From assembly GCF_041435015.1 (NCBI RefSeq), contig NZ_CP107989.1, forward strand, positions 6,076,001-6,140,000: a stretch of 64,000 nt of DNA, read 5' to 3'. Shown piece by piece: positions 9,077 through 19,984 of this stretch. Position numbers and translations under genes: made by a program. Positions within the stretch are counted from its first letter, which is position 1. Each line of letters opens with the position of its first letter. Below the pieces are notes generated by a model. It was not told where the DNA came from. It was given only the letters and a program-made list of their open reading frames with translations, and made no database searches. This stretch comes from Streptomyces canus. Lineage in GTDB: Bacteria > Actinomycetota > Actinomycetes > Streptomycetales > Streptomycetaceae.

Positions 9077-9405
9077 GGTGACGGGACCGCGCTGTCGGTG
9101 GCGGCCGCTTTTGCCGGGGTGAGGCCCTGGTGGGGGTGGCCGCTTTTGTTCTGGGGCGAGTGGGGATTGGCGGTTGGTCGGGCGAGTTGGATTCGCTGGG
9201 TGGGACGGGCCGGATTCGTTGTACGGACTCGTGTGTACGAGGGATTGATTCGCGGGCGGTGTTCGGCCGACCGATGGGCTGTAGGGGAGGCCGGAGAATG
9301 CGGTGGGAACGATTGTTCGGGTCGTTCGTGCCGGAGGCGGGGTTTTCCACAGGTAGTTATCCACAGGGGTGGCCGGTCGGCTTCGGCGTTGGCACAGTGG
9401 TGGGC
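9077..9405 (+). other. lpqB-comF intergenic region
   Basis: This 329-bp gap is G/T-rich on the plus strand with long runs of GGG and TGG and no convincing gene. Its last 65 bp carry two DnaA-box-like nonamers (listed separately). The comF promoter must lie here, but no clear -35/-10 pair could be chosen. Confidence 0.5.
9343..9365 (+). promoter_or_regulatory. Tandem DnaA-box-like nonamers upstream of comF
   Basis: TTTTCCACA (9343-9351) and TTATCCACA (9357-9365) stand in the same orientation with start points 14 bp apart, each followed by GG. The second matches the strict E. coli DnaA box exactly; Streptomyces boxes favour TTGTCCACA. The pair ends 40 bp before the comF ATG. Binding by DnaA is an inference from the nonamers alone. 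Confidence 0.5.
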
Positions 9406-10593
9406 ATGCGGGGGTGGTGGCAGGACCTGACCGATCTGGTGCTGCCGGCCGAGTGCGGAGGCTGTGGGAGGCCGCGCACGGTGCTCTGTCCGGAGTGCCG
9501 TGCCGCCCTGGACGGGGCCGCACCGAGCCGGGTGCGACCAGTGCCGGAGCCGTCCGGATTGCCGGTCGTGCACGCGGCGGCTCGGTATGCGGACTCGGTA
9601 CGGGCGGTGTTGCTGGCCCACAAGGAGCGGGGAGCGCTGGGCCTCGCTGGGCCGCTCGGTACGGCTCTGGCGGGGGCGGTGTGGGCGGCGGTGCGGGAGG
9701 CATGTGCGCCGGGAGGTGGGGGATCTGCGTCGGGGTGGCCTCGGGGGTCCTGGGAGGGGGGCTACGGGGCTTTGGCTGGGCTCGGTGGAGAGGCGGGGAG
9801 CGCGTCATGCGGCCCCGTGACGGTGGGCCTTGATGGGGGCCGGGCCGGTGTGCCGGTGCTGCTCGTTCCTGTGCCGTCCGCGCGGCGGGCGGTTCGGGCT
9901 CGGGGGCATGATCCGGCGCGGCGGATCGCGCTCGCGGCGGCGGGGGAGCTGCGCCGGGCGGGGATGACGGCGCGGGTGGTGGCAGTACTGCGGCAGCGGC
10001 GGCGGGTGGCCGACCAGTCGGGGCTCAACTCGCGGCAGCGGCTGGACAATCTCGCGGGCGCGCTGACGGTGGCACCCGGCGGCGGACGTCTGCTGGCCGA
10101 AGGGCTGGTCGTGCTGGTCGACGACCTGATGACGACAGGCGCGTCCCTCACCGAGGCGGCACGGGCCGTCCGGGAAACGCGGACTCGGGAGAACCCCGGG
10201 CCGCATCGTGAACGGATGAGGGCCGGACACCGTGATCAACGACAACAGGGGAGGGGGTGTCGGCCGCTGGAGACGGACGCATGGCCTGGTGACCGGCAGC
10301 TGGGGACAGCAGGACAGCGTGTCCAAGGGCACCGGGGAACGGACGAATGGCGCGGGCGACAGCGGCAGGACGGTGGACGCGTGGCGGCCGGATGCGACGG
10401 CGAAGAATCGGGCTTCGTGTACACCGCTGCAACTCGGGAAAGCATGGGGGAACGGTTGGTCACAGTGGCGGAGGAGGACACGGACCGGGAGCGCTGCTCG
10501 GTGACAGCGGCGGGCGTCGGTGGCGTCCATGACGTGATCTGCGCAGCCGTGGTCGCGGCGTCACCGGATTCCTTCGAAATAAACCGGAACTGA
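9406..10593 (+). CDS. comF: ComF-family phosphoribosyltransferase-like protein with long C-terminal extension
   Basis: This 395-aa protein belongs to the ComF/GntX family, linked in other bacteria to DNA uptake and having a phosphoribosyltransferase fold. Evidence: an N-terminal zinc ribbon (Cys 17, 20, 28, 31 in CGGCGRPRTVLCPEC), VPVPSARRAVRARGHDP, LRQRRRVADQSGLNSRQRL, and the PRPP-binding loop VVLVDDLMTTGAS at about 235-247. Family members are usually about 220-250 residues. Here roughly 140 residues of Arg/Gly/Gln/Asp-rich, low-complexity sequence follow the PRPP loop, plus a smaller Gly/Ser-rich insert near residues 100-140. The last residues, AAVVAASPDSFEINRN, resemble the usual Streptomyces ComF tail, which suggests an in-frame insertion or expansion rather than readthrough. 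ATG 9406 was chosen over GTGs at 9397 and 9400. Confidence 0.82.
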   Translation: MRGWWQDLTDLVLPAECGGCGRPRTVLCPECRAALDGAAPSRVRPVPEPSGLPVVHAAARYADSVRAVLLAHKERGALGLAGPLGTALAGAVWAAVREACAPGGGGSASGWPRGSWEGGYGALAGLGGEAGSASCGPVTVGLDGGRAGVPVLLVPVPSARRAVRARGHDPARRIALAAAGELRRAGMTARVVAVLRQRRRVADQSGLNSRQRLDNLAGALTVAPGGGRLLAEGLVVLVDDLMTTGASLTEAARAVRETRTRENPGPHRERMRAGHRDQRQQGRGCRPLETDAWPGDRQLGTAGQRVQGHRGTDEWRGRQRQDGGRVAAGCDGEESGFVYTAATRESMGERLVTVAEEDTDRERCSVTAAGVGGVHDVICAAVVAASPDSFEINRN

Positions 10594-10905
10594 CTGCGTA
10601 GTTGCATCGTTGCAGGTTACGAGAGGATCAATTCACCTGAACGGAGGTACGCGGCAGTAGAGGGTGACGACATCCGTCCGGGCGAGATATGTTCGGTTGT
10701 GAGAGAAAGGCGCAGGCCACGCCTCGCAAATCCGAATGCCGTGCCCGCGGGATTTCCACCATCACCCGCGACGGTGGAATGGAGATCTTGCCCGCGGGGG
10801 AGGAGGTGGAAGTCACCGAGTCCGAGGTTCCGGGGCTCACCGGAGCCTGGTGCAAAAGGGAGACGCTCCGCATCGAGGCGGAGCGATCCGGGAACGGAGT
10901 TCTGC
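10594..10905 (+). other. comF-hpf intergenic region / hpf leader
   Basis: This 312-bp gap begins AT-rich (10594-10640) and probably holds the hpf promoter. It also contains the inverted repeat listed at 10754-10779. An open frame in phase with hpf extends through it from 10699, but its composition (Arg/Pro/Ser-rich) and the lack of a ribosome-binding site argue against an N-terminal extension. Confidence 0.5.
10754..10779 (+). promoter_or_regulatory. Inverted repeat in the hpf leader
   Basis: TTCCACC (10754-10760) and GGTGGAA (10773-10779) form a perfect 7-bp stem with a 12-nt loop, about 130 bp before the hpf start. It could be an operator or an RNA hairpin; nothing distinguishes the two. 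Confidence 0.35.
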
Positions 10906-11601
10906 GTGGACATCGTCGTCAAGGGCCGCAAGACCGAGGTGCCCGAGCGGTTCCGCAAGCACGTGGCCGAGAAGCTGAAGCTGGAGAAGATCCAGAAGCT
11001 CGATGGCAAGGTGATCAGCCTCGACGTCGAGGTGTCCAAGGAGCCGAACCCCCGACAGGCCGACCGTTGTGACCGAGTGGAGATCACGCTTCGCTCCCGC
11101 GGTCCGGTGATCCGGGCGGAAGCGGCAGCCAGCGACCCGTACGCGGCACTCGACCTGGCGGCGGAGAAGCTGGACGCGCGGCTGCGCAAGGAGCACGACA
11201 AGCGCCACACACGCAGGGGCGCACGGCGACTCACGGCTGCCGAGGTCGCCGACCACGTTCCGGGCGCGGCGACGCTCAACGGCAACGGGCAGGCCGTTCA
11301 CGAGGAAGAGTCGGACGGTGTGCCCACCAAGAAGATCGGCTCGCTGGAGATCAAGGGTGATGGCCCCCTCGTGGTCCGCGAGAAGACCCACGTCGCCTCC
11401 CCGATGACCCTCGACCAGGCTCTCTACGAGATGGAACTGGTCGGGCACGACTTCTATCTGTTCGTCGACTCCGAGACCAAGGAACCGAGTGTCGTCTACC
11501 GGCGGCACGCCTACGACTACGGCGTCATCCACCTGAGCACGGACCCGATGGTCGCCCGGGCGCACTCTCCCGCGGCGGCCGGAGACACGACGGGTGGCTG
11601 A
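10906..11601 (+). CDS. hpf: Long-form ribosome hibernation promoting factor
   Basis: This 231-aa protein promotes 100S (dimeric) ribosome formation in stationary phase or stress. The N-terminal HPF/YfiA domain (about 1-105) reads MDIVVKGRKTEVPERFRKH and ends in DKRHTRR. A polar linker follows, and the C-terminal dimerisation domain (about 170-225) shows MTLDQALYEMELVGHDFYLF, split here at 20 residues, with VVYRRHAYDYGVIHL. This long architecture is the one in which the C-domain links two 30S subunits. GTG 10906 was selected because GGAG lies 7 bp upstream and the domain begins immediately. A strong hairpin follows the stop. Confidence 0.93.
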   Translation: MDIVVKGRKTEVPERFRKHVAEKLKLEKIQKLDGKVISLDVEVSKEPNPRQADRCDRVEITLRSRGPVIRAEAAASDPYAALDLAAEKLDARLRKEHDKRHTRRGARRLTAAEVADHVPGAATLNGNGQAVHEEESDGVPTKKIGSLEIKGDGPLVVREKTHVASPMTLDQALYEMELVGHDFYLFVDSETKEPSVVYRRHAYDYGVIHLSTDPMVARAHSPAAAGDTTGG

Positions 11602-11624
11602 CCCTCCCGGATGACAGCTGAACC

Positions 11625-11661
11625 GGTGCCCCTGGAGCGCTTGTGCGCCCCCAGGGGCACC
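11625..11661 (+). terminator. Intrinsic-type terminator after hpf
   Basis: GGTGCCCCTGG (11625-11635) pairs perfectly with CCAGGGGCACC (11651-11661). The loop itself contains GCGC-TTGT-GCGC. There is no T-tract, as is common for Streptomyces terminators. Confidence 0.8.
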
Positions 11662-11803
11662 CGCGTGCGACCATTTCGCGTCCCGCTCTGTCATCTCACT
11701 GTCGTCCGGGCATGAAATCATGGCCACACCGGCCCAACCGGTGGGTCGTTGCCTTGGGTTGGCGATGGCACAGGACCAGCCACAGCCTTCAGGGGGAGGA
11801 ACG

Positions 11804-12550
11804 ATGGCGGACAGCTTCGGACCGCTGCACGGCGAGAACGCCGGCGACGGGGTCGTCAGCATGGGCACGGACGCGGGCTCTCCACGCAAGGAGCCGATCC
11901 GGGTTCTCGTCGTGGACGACCATGCACTCTTCCGGCGCGGACTGGAGATCGTGCTCGCGGCCGAGGAGGACATCCAGGTCGTGGGGGAGGCGGGCGACGG
12001 CGCGGAGGCCGTCGACAAGGCCGCCGACCTGCTGCCGGACATCGTTCTGATGGACGTGCGGATGCCCAAGCGGGGCGGGATCGAGGCCTGCACCTCCATC
12101 AAGGAAGTGGCACCCAGCGCCAAGATCATCATGCTGACGATCAGCGACGAGGAAGCCGATCTCTACGACGCGATCAAGGCCGGCGCGACCGGATATCTCC
12201 TCAAGGAGATCTCCACGGACGAGGTGGCGACCGCCATTCGCGCGGTGGCCGACGGACAGTCACAGATCAGCCCCTCCATGGCGTCGAAGCTGCTCACCGA
12301 GTTCAAGTCGATGATCCAGCGGACGGACGAGCGACGTCTCGTGCCCGCCCCGCGGCTCACCGACCGTGAGCTGGAGGTCCTCAAGCTCGTCGCCACCGGG
12401 ATGAACAACCGCGACATCGCGAAGGAGTTGTTCATCTCCGAGAACACCGTGAAGAACCATGTGCGCAACATCCTGGAGAAGCTGCAGCTGCACTCCAGGA
12501 TGGAGGCGGTGGTCTACGCGATGCGGGAGAAGATCCTCGAGATCCGCTGA
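11804..12550 (+). CDS. NarL/LuxR-type response regulator, no kinase gene adjacent
   Basis: This 248-aa regulator starts at ATG 11804 behind a strong GGGGGAGGA. After a 30-residue polar N-tail, the receiver domain reads IRVLVVDDHALFRRGLE with phospho-acceptor Asp at about 84 in IVLMDVRMPKRGG, Thr in MLTIS and Lys in YLLKEI. The C-terminal LuxR-type helix-turn-helix (about 183-245) reads LTDRELEVLKLVATG and ISENTVKNHVRNIL. No histidine kinase gene lies beside it, so it is an orphan regulator. By position between hpf and secA it should correspond to the orphan regulator described in S. coelicolor as OrrA; that equivalence is from memory and unverified. Confidence 0.9.
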   Translation: MADSFGPLHGENAGDGVVSMGTDAGSPRKEPIRVLVVDDHALFRRGLEIVLAAEEDIQVVGEAGDGAEAVDKAADLLPDIVLMDVRMPKRGGIEACTSIKEVAPSAKIIMLTISDEEADLYDAIKAGATGYLLKEISTDEVATAIRAVADGQSQISPSMASKLLTEFKSMIQRTDERRLVPAPRLTDRELEVLKLVATGMNNRDIAKELFISENTVKNHVRNILEKLQLHSRMEAVVYAMREKILEIR

Positions 12551-12562
12551 TTCGGCTTCCGG

Positions 12563-13747
12563 TCAGCGCAGGGCCGTCGCCAGCGCTCCGGTGACTTCCT
12601 TGGCGAGGGGCTCGCGCAGGTCCGGCGGGTCCACCCGCTCGACCCGAATGTCCGTGCCGTCCACCCAGCTCGCCGCCTCGACCAGGGCCTGGGCCACCGC
12701 CGGGACCGCCTTCGGGCCGTCCAGGGTGACCTGCCTGGCCACCAGCGTGCTCCCCTCCCGGGCCGGGTCCACGCGGCCCACGAGACGGCCACCGGCCAGC
12801 ACCGGCATGGCGAAATAGCCGTAGATCCGCTTGGGCTTGGGGACGTAGGCCTCCAGCCGGTGGGTGAAGCCGAAGATCCGCTCCGTGCGCGCGCGTTCCC
12901 AGATCAGGGAGTCGAACGGGGACAGCAGGGTGGTGCGATGGCGGCCGCGCGGGGGTGTCTCAAGGGCTGCGGGGTCGGCCCAGGCAGGCTTCCCCCAGCC
13001 CTCGACCGTGACCGGCACCAGGCCGGAGTCGGCGATCACCGCGTCGACCTGTTCGCCCTTGAGGCGGTGGTAGTCGGCGATGTCCGCGCGGGTGCCGACC
13101 CCCAGGGACTGGCCGGCGAGTCGGACCAGGCGGCGAAGGCACTCGGCGTCGTCCAGCTCGTCGTGGAGCAGGTCGGCGGGGACGGCGCGCTCGGCGAGGT
13201 CGTACACACGCTTCCAGCCACGGCGCTCCACGCAGACCACCTCGCCGTACATCAGGGCGCGCTCGACGGCGACCTTGGTGCCCGACCAGTCCCACCACTC
13301 GCTGGTCTTCTTCGCGCCGCCCAACTCCGTGGCGGTGAGGGGGCCTTCGGTGCGGAGTTGCTTGATGACCTGGTCGTAGGTGCCGTCCGGCAGCTGGTGG
13401 TTCCAGTGCGGGCGGCTGCGGTAGGCGCGGCGGCGGAAGGCGAAGTGGGGCCATTCCTCGATGGGCAGGATGCACGCCGCGTGCGACCAGTACTCAAAAG
13501 CGTGCCTGTCAGTCCAGTAGGCGCTCTCCACCTTCTTGCGGCCCACCGCGCCGAGACGGGCGTACGGGATCAGCTCGTGGGAGCGGGCGAGTACCGAGAT
13601 GGTGTCGAGTTGGACCGCCCCGAGGTGACGGAGGACGCCGCGGACTCCGGCCCGGCGATCGGGGGTGCCGAGGAACCCCTGGGCGCGCAGCACGATGCGG
13701 CGGGCCTCGTCGGCGGTGAGGTCGGTGGCGGGAGGCGGGGTCGTCAT
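12563..13747 (-). CDS. Winged-helix DNA glycosylase-like protein, YcaQ/AlkX type
   Basis: This 394-aa protein belongs to the AlkZ/AlkX (HTH_42) family of DNA glycosylases that unhook bulky or cross-linked adducts. ATG 13747 begins MTTPPPATDLTADEARR. The catalytic motif in this family is QxQ (AlkZ, azinomycin resistance) or QxD (AlkX/YcaQ); here AVQLDTI gives Gln46 and Asp48, so the AlkX type is favoured. Downstream hallmarks are YWSHAACILP, RPHWNHQLPDGTYDQV, SPFDSLIWERARTERIFGF and YGYFAMPVLAGGRLVGRVD. Host AlkX-type proteins protect against interstrand cross-links; no antibiotic cluster is next to it. It converges on the response-regulator gene with 12 bp between stops. Confidence 0.85.
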   Translation of the reverse strand: MTTPPPATDLTADEARRIVLRAQGFLGTPDRRAGVRGVLRHLGAVQLDTISVLARSHELIPYARLGAVGRKKVESAYWTDRHAFEYWSHAACILPIEEWPHFAFRRRAYRSRPHWNHQLPDGTYDQVIKQLRTEGPLTATELGGAKKTSEWWDWSGTKVAVERALMYGEVVCVERRGWKRVYDLAERAVPADLLHDELDDAECLRRLVRLAGQSLGVGTRADIADYHRLKGEQVDAVIADSGLVPVTVEGWGKPAWADPAALETPPRGRHRTTLLSPFDSLIWERARTERIFGFTHRLEAYVPKPKRIYGYFAMPVLAGGRLVGRVDPAREGSTLVARQVTLDGPKAVPAVAQALVEAASWVDGTDIRVERVDPPDLREPLAKEVTGALATALR

Positions 13748-13797
13748 GGGTCCGAACGATAGGGCCCGGCACTGACAGTGCGAGGTGACCTGCGGAT

Positions 13798-14370
13798 CTA
13801 CCGAGGGGCGGGAAGATACTGCGCCGTCGACGGCAGGCCCAGGTCCGAGGGCAGCAACGCGCCCACCCAGCAGTCCCGGCGTACGCCCTGGTGGACGAGC
13901 GAGGAGCGCAGTACGCCCTCGATGGTGAAGCCGGCGCGCTCCGCCACCGCGTGCGAGGCGTGGTTGCCGACCTCCGCCCGCCATTCGACGCGGTCGATCG
14001 ACCACTCGCCGAAGGCCCAGCGGACGGCGGCCTCGACGGCCTCGGTGACGTAGCCGTTGCCGCGCTGTTCCTTGGTGCTCCAGTAACCGATCTCGGCCGT
14101 GCCCGCGGAGCGTTTGGTGAGGCTGAGCATGCCCACCAGCTCCTCTCCTTCGGGAAGGAAGAGGCCCCAGGTGAACATCGTGTCGTTCGCCCAGCCTTCC
14201 GGGACCAGCTGCTCCGTGAACCCCTGGGCGTGCTCGCGCAGGTACGGCGAGGGGATTGTCGTCCAGCGCAGGATGTCGGGGTCCTGCACGGCCGCGAGGA
14301 CGGTCTCGGTGTCCCGCGGGGTGGGCGTGCGCAGCAGGAGACGGGCCGTGGTCAGGGTGACGGGTTCCAT
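13798..14370 (-). CDS. GNAT acetyltransferase, RimJ/RimL-like
   Basis: This 190-aa protein starts at ATG 14370 with MEPVTLTTARLLLRTPTPRD, the usual beginning of RimJ/RimL-type N-acetyltransferases. The acetyl-CoA-binding motif A is IGYWSTKEQRGNGYVTEAV (about 100-118), followed by VEWRAEVGNHASHAVAERAG and GFTIEGVLR. It would transfer an acetyl group from acetyl-CoA to an N-terminal or side-chain amine; the substrate cannot be read from the sequence. It is transcribed toward the YcaQ-like gene with a 50-bp gap. Confidence 0.87.
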   Translation of the reverse strand: MEPVTLTTARLLLRTPTPRDTETVLAAVQDPDILRWTTIPSPYLREHAQGFTEQLVPEGWANDTMFTWGLFLPEGEELVGMLSLTKRSAGTAEIGYWSTKEQRGNGYVTEAVEAAVRWAFGEWSIDRVEWRAEVGNHASHAVAERAGFTIEGVLRSSLVHQGVRRDCWVGALLPSDLGLPSTAQYLPAPR

Positions 14371-14641
14371 CAGCTGATTCTGCTCAGGTGTTCGGTGAAG
14401 ACGCCACCGATTTCGCTGTGAGTGAGCGAGCGATCACAATTCGCGCAATTCGTGGGCGGGGCGCGGCACCATCGGTGTTCCCCGTCCGTTGTTCCCTTTG
14501 AAACAGATTTGAAGGAGCTGACAGTCGGCGTACCCGGCAGGCCTCCCGGCGTGGCGGGGTCCTCGCATACGATGGCCGTTGCTCAGTAAGTCAAATGGAA
14601 ACCGACCGTCCCAGGCCCGACCGGCAAGGAGACCAACCCCC

Positions 14642-17482
<2,841 letters not shown>

Positions 17483-17546
17483 GGCCTACGGTGCGACGGG
17501 CGCCGTAGCGGAGCGATGTGACGGTGCCGTTGGCGCCGTGGCACAG

Positions 17547-17580
17547 GAAGGGCCGGTCACCTCGGGGTGGCCGGCCCTTC
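17547..17580 (+). terminator. Bidirectional terminator between secA and the convergent gene
   Basis: GAAGGGCCGG (17547-17556) pairs with CCGGCCCTTC (17571-17580), with an inner CACC/GGTG stem and loop TCGG. It lies 65 bp after the secA stop and 36 bp from the stop of the convergent minus-strand gene, so it can serve both. Confidence 0.8.
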
Positions 17581-17615
17581 GGCGTGTGACGGACCAGCGG
17601 GCTTCTCCGCGCCTG

Positions 17616-18374
17616 TCAGTCGTCGTCCGGACGGGGAGCCCGGGAGCCGCCCAGTTCGACCGCCGTGCAGCGCCAGCGGAGGTCCTGGCCCTGTTCCAGG
17701 CGGAAGGCCATGGCACGCAGCTGGTCGCCGGCCCCGATCCGGGCGAAGGCCTCCACGGCGCCCTGTCGGGGGACGTAGTAGCCGATGTCCCGGACGACGG
17801 GGCGGGCGCCGCGGGTGCGCAGGGGGCCGCGTTCGGCGAGCCGGGCCAGTTCGTCGTAGGCGCGGCCTGCGGTGTGCCGGAGCATCGAGTGGACGGGGCG
17901 CTGGCCGCTCAGGACGGCGAGGAGGAGATCTGCGAAGAGGTCGGTGGGGCGGGGCTGGGGGACCGGCGGGCGGCGCGGGGTCCGGGACGGGACGACGGGG
18001 GCGGTCGCGGGGGTGGTGGTGCGTCCGTCGGCGAGTGCTGCTGCGACGCGGGCGGTGGGTGCAGAGCCGGCCGTGGGGCTCGTGTGGGTGATGGTGCCGG
18101 CTGTCCTGGGGTCTGCCGTGGTGCTGCGCCTCGGAGTTCCGGTGGTCGTCGTGTCGTGCGGACCCGGGATGCTGTGCGGGCGGGTGTCCGTGGGACGTGT
18201 ACGGGTGCGGGGGCCGCTGCCGGGGGAGCCCGGTGGGCGGCCGTCGCCCGGGGCCGTGCGCGGGGCACTGCCGTCCGGTGTGCGGGGTGGCGTGCCGCCC
18301 GGGCGGCGGGAGTCGCGGCGAGCCGGCGGGCGGGTGCCGGGGTGGTGCTGAGCCCTGGTCATGACCTTGTTCAT
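17616..18374 (-). CDS. Rv3235-family protein (DUF6459-like)
   Basis: This 252-aa protein has an N-terminal half of about 130 residues that is disordered and rich in Pro, Thr, Arg and Gly. The compact C-terminal domain of about 110 residues reads TDLFADLLLAVLSGQRPVHSM, LRHTAGRAYDELARLAERG, then beta strands and LRAMAFRLEQGQDLRWRCTAVE. This domain next to secA is what is called the Rv3235 family in mycobacteria and Streptomyces; no function is known. The start is uncertain: ATG 18374 was chosen, with an alternative ATG at 18362 and an open frame upstream to 18665 with no ribosome-binding site. The region complementary to the disordered half has very skewed composition. Confidence 0.75.
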   Translation of the reverse strand: MNKVMTRAQHHPGTRPPARRDSRRPGGTPPRTPDGSAPRTAPGDGRPPGSPGSGPRTRTRPTDTRPHSIPGPHDTTTTGTPRRSTTADPRTAGTITHTSPTAGSAPTARVAAALADGRTTTPATAPVVPSRTPRRPPVPQPRPTDLFADLLLAVLSGQRPVHSMLRHTAGRAYDELARLAERGPLRTRGARPVVRDIGYYVPRQGAVEAFARIGAGDQLRAMAFRLEQGQDLRWRCTAVELGGSRAPRPDDD

Positions 18375-18679
18375 GGGATCCCCGTTCTGCGGGCCCGGAA
18401 AGTACCGGGCGGTAACTTCGTTGAGGATCTTGTACGGGGCCGTGGACCACGGCGGCAAGGAAGCGACGGGCCGCGTCGGGGCGCCGGAATGTTCACCTAT
18501 CAGGGTGGTCGGAGAGGTCGGAACCCCGTGACCCCGGGGACGGGGCGGGTGAATTCCGGGCCCGGGGTGGACGCCCGCCGAGGTGTGGGCAGGGACTCGA
18601 AAGGGGACGCCCGCACGTATCCTGAAGGCCTTCGCGGAGCCCTTCCGATCACGTTCTCCGACCACGAAAGCGGCCAGCC

Positions 18680-19195
18680 ATGCGCGTCTACGTCCCCCTG
18701 ACCCTCTCCGGTCTCGCCGAGGCGTACAAGACGGGGGAGCTGGGGGCCGGACCGCTCCTCGCCTACGCCGTCACACCCGCCCTGCGCGAGTGGTACCTCT
18801 CCGACGACATCGAGGAGCTGGAGTACGCGGCGTTGAACCGGGCCGCGCTGGCCTCGCTGCGGCTGCTCGCGGCGGACGCCGGGGCCGCGCGGCGCCGGGT
18901 CGTGGTGGCCGTCGACGTGGCCGACGGGGCGGCGGTCGCCGATCCCGACCGGGCGCTGGATCCCTCGGCGCTCGGTGAGGTGCGGGTGGCCGGCACCGTG
19001 AGGCTGGCCAAGGCGGCCGCGGTGCACGTGGACTCGGACGACGCGGAGGAGGACGTCACCGCCGCCGCGGACGCGCTGGAGGCGGCCGACGCCGGGGACG
19101 ACGACGCGCAGTTCGTCGTGGACGGGGCCGAGGACCACGAGCTGCTGTGGTACGCGACGCAGGAGATCCCGATTCTGGTGGGGCTGGGCGGCTGA
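18680..19195 (+). CDS. Small conserved acidic protein (DUF6912-like)
   Basis: This 171-aa protein begins MRVYVPLTLSGLAEAYKTGE and continues ALREWYLSDDIEELEYAALN and RRVVVAVDVADG. The centre and C-terminus are rich in Asp and Ala (AADALEAADAGDDDAQFVVD), and the end LLWYATQEIPILVGLGG is hydrophobic. I recognise it as a conserved Streptomyces family near secA without known function. There is no signal peptide or membrane segment. The GATCACG-rich sequence before the ATG gives no strong Shine-Dalgarno. Confidence 0.75.
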   Translation: MRVYVPLTLSGLAEAYKTGELGAGPLLAYAVTPALREWYLSDDIEELEYAALNRAALASLRLLAADAGAARRRVVVAVDVADGAAVADPDRALDPSALGEVRVAGTVRLAKAAAVHVDSDDAEEDVTAAADALEAADAGDDDAQFVVDGAEDHELLWYATQEIPILVGLGG

Positions 19196-19283
19196 GCCCA
19201 CGATCCGTCCTGCCGGGTCGCCGCTTTACCCTCTTTGACCTGCCGGTCTCTTGATTGTCAGTGGGGGCGGGTACGTTTTTGGC

Positions 19284-19949
19284 ATGGGGAAGCTGACAGG
19301 GGCGCACATCGTCTGGGACTGGAACGGCACGCTGTTCCACGACAACGACGCGATCATCGGGGCGACGAACGCGGCGTTCGGCGAGCTCGGGCTCGCGCCG
19401 ATCACGATGGAGCAGTACCGGGCGATGTACTGCGTGCCGGTGCCGAAGTTCTACGAGCGGCTGCTCGGCCGGCTGCCCACCGACGCGGAGTGGGAGGTCA
19501 TGGACGAGACCTTCCATCGGTACTACGCCGAGCATCGGGTGGGGTGCGGGCTCACCGACGGGGTGGTGGAGCTGCTCGTGGGATGGCGGTCGGCCGGGCA
19601 CAGCCAGTCGATCCTCAGCATGTACGGGCATGACGACCTGCTGCCGCTGGTGCGGGGGTTCGGGATCGAGGCGCACTTCCTGCGGGTGGACGGGCGGACC
19701 GGGCCGTCCGGGGGGAGCAAGGCGGAGCACATGGAGCGGCATCTCACCGCACTGGTGGGGGTCGAGGCGGCCCGGACCGTGGTGATCGGGGACGCCGCGG
19801 ACGACGCGGTGGCGGCGATGCGGGTGGGGGCCCGGGCCGTGCTCTACACCGGGGGGTCGCACAGTCGGGCCAGTCTCGAGGTGGCGGGGGTCCCGGTGGT
19901 GGACACCCTGGCGGAGGCGGTTGCGGAGGCCGAGCGCATAGCGGCGTGA
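19284..19949 (+). CDS. HAD-superfamily hydrolase
   Basis: This 221-aa protein is a HAD phosphatase-like hydrolase. Motif I is IVWDWNGTLFHDND with the nucleophile Asp12; the second acidic residue of the usual DxDxT is Asn here (DWNGT), which may affect the general-acid step or specificity. Motif II is the Ser in SQSILSMYG, motif III Lys is in GGSKAEHM, and motif IV is VVIGDAADDAVAAMRVG. A helical cap lies between motifs I and II. By size and cap type it is Gph-like (phosphoglycolate phosphatase group), but the substrate cannot be fixed. ATG 19284 was chosen; an upstream in-frame ATG has no ribosome-binding site. Confidence 0.85.
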   Translation: MGKLTGAHIVWDWNGTLFHDNDAIIGATNAAFGELGLAPITMEQYRAMYCVPVPKFYERLLGRLPTDAEWEVMDETFHRYYAEHRVGCGLTDGVVELLVGWRSAGHSQSILSMYGHDDLLPLVRGFGIEAHFLRVDGRTGPSGGSKAEHMERHLTALVGVEAARTVVIGDAADDAVAAMRVGARAVLYTGGSHSRASLEVAGVPVVDTLAEAVAEAERIAA

Positions 19950-19984
19950 CCGCTTCTGCCGGTGCCGCGACGGCGGCGGTATGG

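Noticed and set aside
9077..9405. Chromosomal origin of replication because of DnaA boxes
   Set aside because: Only two boxes are seen, and none of the origin-linked genes (dnaA, dnaN, recF, gyrB, rpmH) is in the window.
10699..10905. N-terminal extension of HPF by 69 residues
   Set aside because: The extension is Arg/Pro/Ser-rich without homology to HPF, whereas GTG 10906 has a ribosome-binding site and begins exactly at the domain.
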